DNA of 28,317 nt from Firmicutes bacterium UBA2058. GTDB taxonomy: Bacteria > Bacillota > Clostridia > Tissierellales > Sedimentibacteraceae. This document shows positions 15,913-25,120 of the stretch, piece after piece (the first letter of the stretch is position 1; each line of letters starts with the position of its first letter). The position numbers were made by a program, and so were the translations under genes. The notes below the pieces were generated by a model that saw only the letters and a program-made list of their open reading frames with translations, was not told where the DNA came from and ran no database searches. Where the stretch lies: the NCBI GenBank assembly GCA_002332905.1, contig DDAM01000034.1, forward strand, positions 1-28,317, written 5' to 3'.

Positions 15913-16869
15913 ATGGGAGAAATATTAATCGAATCAAGAGGATTAAAAAAATATTTTAATGTTGGACAATCTGCCAAGCTACATGCAGTAGATGATGTAA
16001 ATTTTACTATAGAAAAGGGTAAAACCTTGGGTGTCGTTGGAGAGTCTGGTTGTGGAAAAACAACTTTAGGCAGAACTATACTAGGACTTCTTCCTGCAAC
16101 AGATGGTGAGGTTTTGTTTGAAGGCAAGGATATTACAAAATGCAACTCAAAGGAGCTTAAGCATTTAAGAAAAGATTTACAAATTATTTTTCAAGATCCA
16201 TATTCAAGTATTAATCCAAGACATAGTGTTGGAAAAATTATCGGTGAGCCAATGCTTGTTAATGGATTAATTAAGAATAAAAATGAACGCAGAGATAGAG
16301 TTATAGAATTGATGGAAACAGTAGGGCTTGCACCTAGACTATATAATGCGTATCCACACGAACTAGATGGTGGAAGAAGACAAAGAATAGGTGTAGCAAG
16401 AGCTTTATCTGTTAATCCTAAGTTTATAGTTTGTGATGAGCCAGTATCAGCACTTGATGTATCAATTCAAGCACAAATATTAAATCTATTAATGGATTTA
16501 CAAGAAAAGTTAGATTTAACATATATGTTTATAACACATGATTTGAGTGTTGTTAAGCATATTTCCAATGAAATAGCTGTAATGTATCTAGGACAATGTG
16601 TTGAAAAGGCTCCTTCCTATGAATTATTTAAAAATCCTAAGCATCCATATACCAAAGCACTACTTACAGCTATTCCAATACCGAGTGCAAGAGCACGAGA
16701 AACTCAGTTAGAAATAATAAAGGGAGAATTAACTAGCCCTATTAATCCTAAACCAGGATGTAGATTTGCTAGTCGTTGTCCAGTAGCAAGCGATGAATGC
16801 ACTAAGGAAAATATAAACTTAAAGGAAGCAAGCCAAAATCATTTTGTTGCTTGCTGCAAGATTAATTAA
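15913..16869 (+). CDS. dppF: Peptide ABC transporter ATP-binding protein (DppF/OppF-like), unusual signature motif
   Basis: Second ATPase of the importer. Walker A GESGCGKTT, Q-loop IIFQDPYSS, Walker B FIVCDEPVSALD and H-loop ITHDLSV are intact, as is the oligopeptide-transporter C-terminus (HPYTKALLTAIP, then GCRFASRCP). The signature motif, normally LSGGQ, reads LDGGR here. The Ser that touches the gamma-phosphate of ATP bound at the partner's Walker A is therefore Asp. In a DppD-DppF heterodimer this would affect one of the two ATP sites; asymmetric sites are known in ABC proteins. I believe such a variant recurs in some Firmicute relatives, so it may be a subfamily trait. GGAGG precedes the ATG; the gap to the dppC-like gene is 10 nt. 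Confidence 0.92.
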   Translation: MGEILIESRGLKKYFNVGQSAKLHAVDDVNFTIEKGKTLGVVGESGCGKTTLGRTILGLLPATDGEVLFEGKDITKCNSKELKHLRKDLQIIFQDPYSSINPRHSVGKIIGEPMLVNGLIKNKNERRDRVIELMETVGLAPRLYNAYPHELDGGRRQRIGVARALSVNPKFIVCDEPVSALDVSIQAQILNLLMDLQEKLDLTYMFITHDLSVVKHISNEIAVMYLGQCVEKAPSYELFKNPKHPYTKALLTAIPIPSARARETQLEIIKGELTSPINPKPGCRFASRCPVASDECTKENINLKEASQNHFVACCKIN

Positions 16870-16894
16870 AATTGACTATTAGCTGGAGGACATT

Positions 16895-18595
16895 ATGCCA
16901 AAAATAGAAAATATAAAAGTTTTAGCATTAGCTGATAAAATAGAAGAAATACTAAAAATTATGCCACCATTAAAAAACTTTGAAAGTAGAGATCCTTCTT
17001 TAAAGATGCACGCTATACCTGATTATAGCTTTGATGCACTAAAGGAAAATAAATTAACTATGGAAATGCTTTTAAGTGAGATAGATATACTGAAGAAAGA
17101 AAGCTTATGCAGCTATGATATGTTAGCATTGGAGCAAATAGAGTATTTTGTAAAATATTTAATGTTTCCAGTAAGTCCATTGTTGGAGGATTGTTATTGG
17201 ATATTATTTGATATTACACCTTATCGTAGCCCATTGTTTTTTATTTGGAGCTTGTTAGATAAAAATGATTCTACTACAAGATGTGGTGTAGAAACTCATT
17301 TGAGATTAGCAAAGGATTTTGTTAGATTTACTAAATGTTTAAGAGATAAAGTGTTTAAACAATTTGAAATGGATATTCTTATATTTGAATTTGCTATAGA
17401 TAGCTGTATAGACTTTTTATATACCTATGTAAACATAGAGAAAAATAATCATCCACTGACTCTAAATAAAGATAAAAGTATAGCAACTATTGCTCAGTGT
17501 GAAGCAGCGGATTTTTATATTAATCAATCCTATAAATATTTATTTGAAATTATTAAGCTATTGGATAGTAAAGATTATAGAGAAAAGTCTCCAAAAAATC
17601 CAGGATATATGCAGTATCCAAATGGTAAAAAATTCTATGATTATATGAGAGAGTTTCATGTTGGATATCCTATTGAATCTAATGAACTAAACCGACTAGG
17701 CTACAGATGCTTAAAAGAAAACAATGACATACAGGAAAGTATAAGAAAAAAATTAGGATTTAACGGTAATCATAAGGAGTTCATGGAATATCTTAAATCA
17801 AACAATAAAGTTTATCCTAAAAATCCAGAAGCCTTAGGCAAGCTTATGAATGATTTTAATGATAAGGTTATGGAGATTCTGCCAAATTATTTTGAAAGCA
17901 TGCCAGTTGCTAAATGCTGTGCAAAAAGGCTTGATCCAATGTATGAAAAAAGCATGACCTTTGGATATTTTGATGCTGAAGTTAATGATGAAGGGCAGCT
18001 AGAGGGTGTATACCGTTATAGTGGATATGGAGTTGATGGTAGCAAAAACCAAATTGTTGTAGCTTCATTGATTGCTCATGAGCTGCAGCCAGGACATCAT
18101 TTTCAGGAGTCACTAGTAAGAGAAAATGAGGAATTGCATGATTTATTTAAGCGTTTTGGCAATACGGGTTATGGAGATGGTTGGGCAGAGTATAGTGCAT
18201 ATCTAATGTACGAAGCTGGACTGTATGATGATTTAGATTATTATGGAATGCTTGAGGGTGATAAATTCTTATGTGTCAGATTGATAACAGATACAGGAAT
18301 GAATGAGCTTGGATATTCAATTGATAAAGCAAGACAGCTTATGAGAGAGGAAACCTATGCTAATGAATCAATGGTGCTTAGTGAATCAATAAGATATTCT
18401 GCATGTATACCAGGACAATGTCTACCATATAAATACGGAAAAATAAAAATGTTTGAGTTAAGAGATAAGTATAAATCGATTATGAAGGATAAATTCGATA
18501 TTAAAAAATTTCATTCATTGATACTCAGTGTTGGAAACGTTCCATTGCCCTTGCTAGAAAGATATATTGAAAGAGAGGCGTTAAAGGATGCTTAA
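16895..18595 (+). CDS. DUF885-family zinc metallopeptidase-like protein
   Basis: Probable cytoplasmic zinc peptidase, 566 aa, without signal peptide or membrane segment. The hallmark is HELQPGHH (residues 395-402), the HE-x-x-PGHH motif of DUF885 proteins, in the context SLIAHELQPGHHFQES. A likely third metal ligand follows in GWAEYSAYLMYEAG. The C-terminus (ESIRYSACIPGQCLPYKYGK, then LILSVGNVPLPLLE) also fits the family. DUF885 proteins resemble thermolysin-clan peptidases but few have been assayed. Its place directly behind the dpp-like genes (gap 25 nt, GGAGG before the ATG) suggests work on imported peptides. It overlaps the next gene by 8 nt. Confidence 0.85.
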   Translation: MPKIENIKVLALADKIEEILKIMPPLKNFESRDPSLKMHAIPDYSFDALKENKLTMEMLLSEIDILKKESLCSYDMLALEQIEYFVKYLMFPVSPLLEDCYWILFDITPYRSPLFFIWSLLDKNDSTTRCGVETHLRLAKDFVRFTKCLRDKVFKQFEMDILIFEFAIDSCIDFLYTYVNIEKNNHPLTLNKDKSIATIAQCEAADFYINQSYKYLFEIIKLLDSKDYREKSPKNPGYMQYPNGKKFYDYMREFHVGYPIESNELNRLGYRCLKENNDIQESIRKKLGFNGNHKEFMEYLKSNNKVYPKNPEALGKLMNDFNDKVMEILPNYFESMPVAKCCAKRLDPMYEKSMTFGYFDAEVNDEGQLEGVYRYSGYGVDGSKNQIVVASLIAHELQPGHHFQESLVRENEELHDLFKRFGNTGYGDGWAEYSAYLMYEAGLYDDLDYYGMLEGDKFLCVRLITDTGMNELGYSIDKARQLMREETYANESMVLSESIRYSACIPGQCLPYKYGKIKMFELRDKYKSIMKDKFDIKKFHSLILSVGNVPLPLLERYIEREALKDA

Positions 18596-19508
18596 TACAA
18601 AGCGTGGAGAAAAAAAACAGGGATATTTAAATATAGTTAATTCTAACGAAAAAATACCTGTAACTGAAATATATGGCTATGAAGGAGATTATACTGTAGT
18701 TATTTTAGGTGGAATACATGCTGGTGAATATGTAGGCATAGAAGCTGCGATAAAGCTTGCAAATGAGTTGGAACCAAATAAGATAACAGGCAGAGTTATA
18801 ATAGTAAACCCAATAAATATTAATGGATTTTATGCTAAAGTTCAACATATAAATCCAATTGATAATAAGAATTGTAACAGAGCATTTCCCGGTGATGAAA
18901 ACGGTACTTTAACTGATAAAATAGGCTATACATTGGTAAGAGATGTATTTAGTGAAGCGGATTTTGTACTTGATTTACATGGTGGTGATTTGCATGAGGA
19001 TTTAGTTCCATTTGCTATGTATGCTACAAATTGCAGTAAGGAAGTATCTGATATAGCTAAGGATGCAGCATTGTCTCTTAATGTAAAATATGTATCAGGC
19101 ATGGATTTTCCTCAAACAGCAATCGGTATGGCTGGTAGTATGGGTATTCCATCAGTAATATCGTTTGTTGGGGGATGTGGTAATGTAATTAAAAGTCATA
19201 TTGATAAATATTGTATGGGTGTAAAAAGTTTATTAACGTCATTGGGAGTATATAAAGGAAGAAAAATCAAAACATACATCAATGAATTTCAAAAACTTAA
19301 TATATTCTATGCTAATAATTCAGGACGTTGGCTACCTTATGTTAAGCCAGGACAAAAAGTTATAAGAGGTCAATTGATTGGAGAAATTAAAGATTTTTAT
19401 GATAATATACTTGAACAATTTTATGCTAATGATGATGCAGTAGTTCTATGTGTTATAAATTCATTAGCTATAAATATAGGTGATTCAGTATATGAGCTAG
19501 ATAGATAA
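18588..19508 (+). CDS. Succinylglutamate desuccinylase/aspartoacylase-like (M14-type) zinc hydrolase
   Basis: Zinc-dependent hydrolase of the carboxypeptidase A/aspartoacylase clan; relatives remove acyl groups from N-acylamino acids or a C-terminal residue from peptides. The metal triad His44 and Glu47 (GGIHAGEY) and His131 (DLHGGD) is visible, as is NRAFPG (about 97-102) with the conserved substrate-binding Arg. The last ~80 residues form a small beta domain (PGQKVIRGQLIGEI) typical of the aspartoacylase branch. The usual catalytic Glu after the zinc site could not be assigned. 306 aa, no signal peptide. It starts inside the end of the preceding gene (8-nt overlap), so the two are probably translated together. 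Confidence 0.85.
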   Translation: MLNTKRGEKKQGYLNIVNSNEKIPVTEIYGYEGDYTVVILGGIHAGEYVGIEAAIKLANELEPNKITGRVIIVNPININGFYAKVQHINPIDNKNCNRAFPGDENGTLTDKIGYTLVRDVFSEADFVLDLHGGDLHEDLVPFAMYATNCSKEVSDIAKDAALSLNVKYVSGMDFPQTAIGMAGSMGIPSVISFVGGCGNVIKSHIDKYCMGVKSLLTSLGVYKGRKIKTYINEFQKLNIFYANNSGRWLPYVKPGQKVIRGQLIGEIKDFYDNILEQFYANDDAVVLCVINSLAINIGDSVYELDR

Positions 19509-19533
19509 GTGTTTTGGTATGGGAGGCTAATAA

Positions 19534-21324
19534 ATGATTGAAAGAGAAAAAATAGATTCAATATACAAATGGAATGTTGAAGATATATTTGTAAATGATT
19601 TAACGCTGGAAAATTCTATAGCTGAAGCTAAAAATTTTATCAATGGTTTTGATAAATATAAGGGTACTGTAACTAGCTCTTCTGAAATGCTCTTCACAGT
19701 ATTAGAATATGAAACGAAGGTAAAAAGAGCAGTTGAAAATATATTTGCTTATTCATTTTTGAAAAAGGATGAGGATACAAGAAACACTGAATATCAGAAC
19801 CTGTTTTCAAAGGCAAATAAGCTAAAAGAGGAATTAGAAAATGCTTCAGCATTTATCCAAATAGAAATACTAAAAGAAGATAGAAATACTATAAAAAAAT
19901 ATATAAATGAAAATAGCAATCTTTTTGAGTACAAAAGATATATAAACAGCATTATAAGAAACAAGGATCATATGTTAAGCGATAAGGAAGAGGAAATATT
20001 AAGAGGTGTTGCTAGCTTGGCTAAAGCACCTGAACAAATATTTTCCATGAAATGCTTTGCTGATATTAAGTTCCCTAATATAACATTATCAAATGGAGAA
20101 GTAAAACCATTAAGTAATGGAGTATTTCCTGGATATATGTTAAGTGACAACAGAGAATTAAGAAGATTAGCACATGAAAGCTACTACAATACTTATTTAT
20201 ATGATGCAAATACTTATGCAGCAATGTTATCTTCGCGAATAAATTATAACATATTTTTTGCTAAACAAAGAAAGTACAATTCAGCATTAGAATATTCACT
20301 TTATTCAGAGGAAATTAATCCTGTTATTTACGATAGCTTGTTAAAAGCAACAAATAATAAATTAAGCTACTTGCATAGATATATGAGCCTAAGAAAAAAA
20401 TTGTTAGGATATGATACTTTAAATATTTATGATACTCAATTCCCTATTGTGAAAGATAATATTATACAATTGTCATATGAAGAGGTTGTAGAAAAATCAA
20501 AACTTGCTTTAAAATGCTTAGGAGAAAAATATATAGCTGATTTTTCAAAAGGATATGAGAGTGGATGGATAGACTTAGGTGATATACCTGGAAAGACAAG
20601 TACTCAATACTCTTTCAGCGGTTATGATACACATCCATATGTTTGTGTTATCTACAACAATTCTTTGGCAAGTGCTTCTACTTTAGTTCATGAAATGGGA
20701 CATGCAATGCATTATTATTATTCTAATAAAAATAATAATTATGTAAATTCAAAATTTACGATATTTGTTTCAGAAGTTTTATCACTACTTAATGACTGGC
20801 TATTTATAGGATATTTAAAGGAAAATGCAAAAACTAAGGATGAAAGGCTTCAATATGTCAATCAACAGCTTGAACAGTTTAGAAAAATGTTTTACTCTAC
20901 AACTATGTATGCAGAATTCCAGAAAATAACACACGAATATGTTGAAAACGGGCAAAGTATTACAAGTAAGTTTTTAAATTATACAAACTCTGAATTGTAT
21001 AAAAAATACTATGGACAAGATGTTGAGGTTGATAATTTAATAGCTGTAGATTGGGCAAGATATCCACATTTTTATTTTGAAGGATTTTATCTATTTAAAT
21101 ATGCTACAGGCTTAGCAGCAGCAGTTACACTAGCAAAAAGATTGAAGAATGGTGACCATATTGCTCAAGAAGCCTTTATGGAGCTTGTAAGCAGTGGATG
21201 TACAGATGAACCAGTCGAGTTGTTAAAAAAAGCTGGAGTTGATATGAGCACCCCAACTCCTATTGAGGAAGCACTAGATGAGTTTAATAAATTACTTGAT
21301 GAGTTTGAAGAATTAACAAAATAA
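19534..21324 (+). CDS. pepF: Oligoendopeptidase F (peptidase M3B)
   Basis: Cytoplasmic zinc endopeptidase that cuts medium-sized peptides. The zinc site is HEMGH (His386, Glu387, His390) in LVHEMGHAMHYYY; a downstream Glu in FVSEVLSLLND should be the third ligand. Other PepF features are KWNVEDIF near the start, GKTSTQYSFSGYDTHPY ahead of the zinc site and WARYPHFYFEGFYLFKYATG near the C-terminus. Length 596 aa is normal. GGGAGG lies 8 nt before the ATG. It supplies the endopeptidase step in a locus whose other enzymes mainly trim ends or act on small substrates. Confidence 0.94.
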   Translation: MIEREKIDSIYKWNVEDIFVNDLTLENSIAEAKNFINGFDKYKGTVTSSSEMLFTVLEYETKVKRAVENIFAYSFLKKDEDTRNTEYQNLFSKANKLKEELENASAFIQIEILKEDRNTIKKYINENSNLFEYKRYINSIIRNKDHMLSDKEEEILRGVASLAKAPEQIFSMKCFADIKFPNITLSNGEVKPLSNGVFPGYMLSDNRELRRLAHESYYNTYLYDANTYAAMLSSRINYNIFFAKQRKYNSALEYSLYSEEINPVIYDSLLKATNNKLSYLHRYMSLRKKLLGYDTLNIYDTQFPIVKDNIIQLSYEEVVEKSKLALKCLGEKYIADFSKGYESGWIDLGDIPGKTSTQYSFSGYDTHPYVCVIYNNSLASASTLVHEMGHAMHYYYSNKNNNYVNSKFTIFVSEVLSLLNDWLFIGYLKENAKTKDERLQYVNQQLEQFRKMFYSTTMYAEFQKITHEYVENGQSITSKFLNYTNSELYKKYYGQDVEVDNLIAVDWARYPHFYFEGFYLFKYATGLAAAVTLAKRLKNGDHIAQEAFMELVSSGCTDEPVELLKKAGVDMSTPTPIEEALDEFNKLLDEFEELTK

Positions 21325-21341
21325 TATTCTAGGAGGCTAAA

Positions 21342-22472
21342 ATGGCTAATATAAAAAAATTCCCACTACCAACTGGTAAATATAAGGTAGGTTTTTACGA
21401 TGACTATTTAACATATGAGCATAATAATGAAAAAAGAATGATTGGTTATAGATGCTTCTATCCAGCTATAAATGTAACTGGAGATCCTGTTAATTATATA
21501 AATGAAGAGATTTTTGAAAAAATAAAGGAATCGTTAGGAAATGCTCCTTTTGTAAATATATATAAGGAGTATGTAAATATATCTACAAACTGCTATCAAA
21601 ATGTTACTATGGCTGAAGGTTGCTTTAAAGCTGTTATATATACTCCAGGATATAATAATGTCCAATGGGACAATCTATCTGTTATAGAGGAACTAGTAAG
21701 TAACGGTTATGTAGTGTTTGATATTGCACGAGCAAAGGATGCACTTTTTACTAAAATCGGAGAAACACTAATTGCTAGAGACACATCTGTGTCTGGCCCT
21801 ATGAGCAATGAACTTGTAAAATATATGATAGAGGATGAAGAGTATTCACCAACTAATCCTAATTTTGTTTATGAATGGTCATTAAAGGGGATGCAGTCAT
21901 ACGTAAGAAAATGTATCATTGCAACACAAAAGTCTGAGTTATGGATTAAAGACTTAGTTAAATTGATGGATGAGATTGAAAATAAGAGTAAGGATAATTG
22001 CAGTATTATATATAATAAGATTGACTGTTCAGGCTTTGGAGCATTTGGTAATTCACTAGGTGGTGCGACTTCATTAGCTGCTGCATTAGAGGATAAAAGA
22101 ATAAAAGCATCTATGAATATGGATGGATGGGTATTTGGAGGAAAATTACTAGATAATAAGCTTGAATCTCCAGCTTTAGTATTTAATAAAAGTCAAAAGC
22201 ATTTTGAGGCAAATTATGGTATTCACAATAATAATATAATTAATATCATCTTTAAAAGAACTCAAAATGAGTATATGTCTGACATGTGTTTGACAAATGA
22301 AGACGAAATTAAAAATATATATGTTGGTAAAGAAATTATTGATGGATATTTAATGGCACAAATTAAGGCCGATTTTATAAGAACCTTATTTAATATTTAT
22401 CTAAAAAAAGATACTTCGCAATCATTGAAGGATATAGCTAATAAATATCAGGATGAGGTAAGTATACATTAG
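21342..22472 (+). CDS. Alpha/beta hydrolase paralogue with Asn at the catalytic His position
   Basis: A 376-aa cytoplasmic protein of the same branch as the 8331 hydrolase: it shares the N-terminal PTGKYKVGFYDDYLTYE pattern and the fold order. The nucleophile elbow is intact (Ser238 in FGNSLGGA), as is the acid (Asp261 in NMDGW). At the position of His300 in the full-triad paralogue there is Asn309 (QNEYMSD against GDHMGFTD). A His in KHFEANYG (His287) is shared with the 25121 paralogue and could replace it. The enzyme may be inactive, rewired or a binding protein. It is tightly packed in the peptidase operon (17 nt after pepF, GGAGG before the ATG), so a role with imported peptides or acylated peptides is inferred. 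Confidence 0.78.
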   Translation: MANIKKFPLPTGKYKVGFYDDYLTYEHNNEKRMIGYRCFYPAINVTGDPVNYINEEIFEKIKESLGNAPFVNIYKEYVNISTNCYQNVTMAEGCFKAVIYTPGYNNVQWDNLSVIEELVSNGYVVFDIARAKDALFTKIGETLIARDTSVSGPMSNELVKYMIEDEEYSPTNPNFVYEWSLKGMQSYVRKCIIATQKSELWIKDLVKLMDEIENKSKDNCSIIYNKIDCSGFGAFGNSLGGATSLAAALEDKRIKASMNMDGWVFGGKLLDNKLESPALVFNKSQKHFEANYGIHNNNIINIIFKRTQNEYMSDMCLTNEDEIKNIYVGKEIIDGYLMAQIKADFIRTLFNIYLKKDTSQSLKDIANKYQDEVSIH

Positions 22473-22509
22473 AATTTTGTACAAAAATAGCTTAAAAGGA
22501 GGTTCTGTT

Positions 22510-23541
22510 TTGAATTGTAAAGTAAGAGAAATAATTGATAATGCTATAATTGCAGATATGCATAGTGATATACCAATGCATGTATTTCTTAGAAGAAAAA
22601 ATGGAGAAAGAAAAGTTATCGAAAATAATTATTTGACTGATATAAAGGCTGGTGGGGTAAATGTTATACTATGTGTCCTTTTTATTAGTGAAGATGAGCT
22701 TGACAATCCACTAGAGTGTGGATTAGAACAGCTAATGGCTTTTAGAGAAGATATTGAAGAGTCTAATGATAAAATATCATTGTGTACATCATATGAAGAT
22801 GTAAAAAGTGCAATAAAGCAAAATAAGCTAGCATTATTGATAGGATTTGAGGGTTTAGAGCCAATAAAGTCAAGTAAGTTACTGTTAAAGGCATTTTATG
22901 ATTTAGGTGTGCGTTTTAGTGGTATGAACTGGAGCAGAACAAACTTAGTAAGTGATGGTTGTGGCTATGAAGAGGTAGAGGCAGAAGAAAAGCATGGATT
23001 AACGACATTTGGCAGAGAGATTGTGCCATATTCTGAAAGCATAGGTATGATAACAGATGTTACTCATATAAGTGAAAAAGGCTTTTGGGACACATTAAAT
23101 ATTATTAAAAATTCATGTATAGCATCTCATACAAATGCTCAAGGTGTACATAAGATTATGCGTAATTTTACAGATAATCAATTAATTGCTTTAAAGAATA
23201 AAAATAGTGTTGTTGGAATAACCGGTGTTAGTCAATTTGTTAAAGATATCAGCAATAATGTTTATCCAACAGTGGATGATTATATAAATCATATTGATTA
23301 TGTGAAAAATTTAATAGGTGTAGATCATATAGGTATTGGTCTTGATTTATTTAGTTATTTTTTTAATCATGAACTTTACAGCATGCCAAAAGAATTTAGT
23401 ACAATACCACCAGATGTAATTGCAAATTATCATCAGATACCAGTTTTAGTAGAGCATCTAATAAAAAAAGAGTACAAGGATGAAGAGATATATAAGATAC
23501 TAGGTGGCAACTTTATGAATATACTCAAAGAATTACTATAA
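22510..23541 (+). CDS. Membrane-dipeptidase-like dipeptidase (peptidase M19)
   Basis: Zinc dipeptidase of the renal dipeptidase family; family members split dipeptides and some accept a D-amino acid at the C-terminal position. Metal and active-site motifs: DMHSD (His18, Asp20), the bridging Glu in GFEGLEP, TDVTHIS, ASHTNA and GIGLDLF. Despite the family name there is no signal peptide or anchor; bacterial members are commonly cytosolic. The start is a TTG at 22510, chosen because AAGGAGG ends 7 nt before it; an in-frame TTG at 22477 lacks a ribosome binding site and would put this one inside the gene. 343 aa, within the normal range. Confidence 0.9.
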   Translation: MNCKVREIIDNAIIADMHSDIPMHVFLRRKNGERKVIENNYLTDIKAGGVNVILCVLFISEDELDNPLECGLEQLMAFREDIEESNDKISLCTSYEDVKSAIKQNKLALLIGFEGLEPIKSSKLLLKAFYDLGVRFSGMNWSRTNLVSDGCGYEEVEAEEKHGLTTFGREIVPYSESIGMITDVTHISEKGFWDTLNIIKNSCIASHTNAQGVHKIMRNFTDNQLIALKNKNSVVGITGVSQFVKDISNNVYPTVDDYINHIDYVKNLIGVDHIGIGLDLFSYFFNHELYSMPKEFSTIPPDVIANYHQIPVLVEHLIKKEYKDEEIYKILGGNFMNILKELL

Positions 23542-23580
23542 TAAAAAATTTATAATTCTAAAAATGTGGAGGTTATTAAG

Positions 23581-25083
23581 ATGGAGTATAAAGTAGCAAT
23601 TGAAGAACTAAAGCAATTAAATGAAGAGCTATCATATCATAGGGCATTAGATGCGATACTCATGTGGGATCAATGGATTAGTATGCCAAAGTCTGGCGGA
23701 GAATACAGACAGAAGGTAGCAGGATATATGGCTTTGAAAAGGGCTGATGTTATAAATTCAGAAAAAGCAAAAAATATTGCAAAGTATTTTATGAGCTATA
23801 ATATTGAAGATATTGAAAATGATATAGAGAATGCATTGGTTAGAAACTTTGTTAATAATTTTAAGAGAAGCATTAATGTTCCTGCGGATTTAATGAGAAA
23901 ATTTGTTGAAAAGGTTGGAGCTTCACAAGCAAAGTGGATAGAAGCAGTTCAAAAACAAGATTATTCAATATTTAAACCTTATTTAAAAGAAGTATTTGAG
24001 TTTAGTAAGGAGATAGCAGTTTTAAGTGATCCTGAAAAGTCTCCATTTGAGGCTATGATTGAAGCCTGTGATGAAGGAGTAAGCATAGATATTTTAACTC
24101 GTGAATTTGAAAAGGTAAAAAAAGGAATAGTTGAATTACTGGATAAGATTAATAAAAGCAGTGTTAATATAGATGATTCATTCTTAGAACAGAGCTTTGA
24201 TGAAAACGAGTTATTAGACTTTGTTAAATTCATTATTGAAAAGACAGGATATGATAAAAATAAGGGCTCATATGGTATTGTTCCACATCCATTTACCAAT
24301 ATGTTTGGACCTAATGATGTTAGAATTACGTTGAACTGTCAATCCTACAAATTTGGAGTTTTTGCAGCTATACATGAAGCCGGTCATGCTATGTATGCAT
24401 ACAGAGGAAATGATGAGGTTAACAAGGCAAATTTATGGGGTGGAATTATGGGGGGCTTCCATGAATCACAATCCAGATTTTATGAAAACCTTATAGGGAA
24501 AAGTAAGGAATACTGGATGTATTTTTATCCAGAGGCACAAAAAAGGTTTAAACAGTTTGAGAATGTTACAATAGATGAGTATTATAAAGCTATAAACAAG
24601 GTTCAATGCTCTCTTAAAAGAATACTTGCTGATGAAGTAACATATAGTCTCCATCCTATAATTAGATTTGAGTTGGAGAAAGAGCTATTTGAAGGTACAA
24701 TAGATTTTGATTCATTACCTCAAGCGTGGAATGATAAATATTACTCTTATTTAGGAGTAAGACCTGAAAATGATGCAGAGGGCTTGATGCAAGATATACA
24801 TTGGGCTGCTGGTTCTATGGGGTATTTCCAATCATATACTTTAGGAAATATATATGGTGGACAAATAAGACACGCTTTATTAAAAGCTATACCCAATGTA
24901 TATGAGGAAATTTCAAAGGGAAATTTTGAGCCATTAAATAATTGGCTAACAGAGAATATACATCAATACAGTAAATGTTATACAGGCCCAGAAATTATTA
25001 AAAGGATTACTGGAGAAGAATTAAATGCAGATTATTTTATTGAGTATTTAAATGAAAAATACAGTAAAATATATAATTTCTAA
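23581..25083 (+). CDS. Metal-dependent carboxypeptidase (peptidase M32, thermostable carboxypeptidase type)
   Basis: Releases amino acids from the C-terminus of peptides in the cytoplasm. The zinc site is HEAGH (His265, Glu266, His269) in AAIHEAGHAMYAYRG; HESQSRFYENLIG supplies the further ligand Glu. Other M32 signatures are PHPFTNMFGPNDVRIT, LADEVTYSLHPIIRFELE and DIHWAAGSMGYFQSYTLGN. 500 aa is the usual length. A GTG at 23566 is in frame, but GGAGG (23568-23572) lies between it and the ATG at 23581, which is therefore the start. It complements the endopeptidase and dipeptidase genes beside it. Confidence 0.94.
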   Translation: MEYKVAIEELKQLNEELSYHRALDAILMWDQWISMPKSGGEYRQKVAGYMALKRADVINSEKAKNIAKYFMSYNIEDIENDIENALVRNFVNNFKRSINVPADLMRKFVEKVGASQAKWIEAVQKQDYSIFKPYLKEVFEFSKEIAVLSDPEKSPFEAMIEACDEGVSIDILTREFEKVKKGIVELLDKINKSSVNIDDSFLEQSFDENELLDFVKFIIEKTGYDKNKGSYGIVPHPFTNMFGPNDVRITLNCQSYKFGVFAAIHEAGHAMYAYRGNDEVNKANLWGGIMGGFHESQSRFYENLIGKSKEYWMYFYPEAQKRFKQFENVTIDEYYKAINKVQCSLKRILADEVTYSLHPIIRFELEKELFEGTIDFDSLPQAWNDKYYSYLGVRPENDAEGLMQDIHWAAGSMGYFQSYTLGNIYGGQIRHALLKAIPNVYEEISKGNFEPLNNWLTENIHQYSKCYTGPEIIKRITGEELNADYFIEYLNEKYSKIYNF

Positions 25084-25120
25084 TTATTTTAAGATAGTCT
25101 AATTATTAAGGAGTGGGGCT

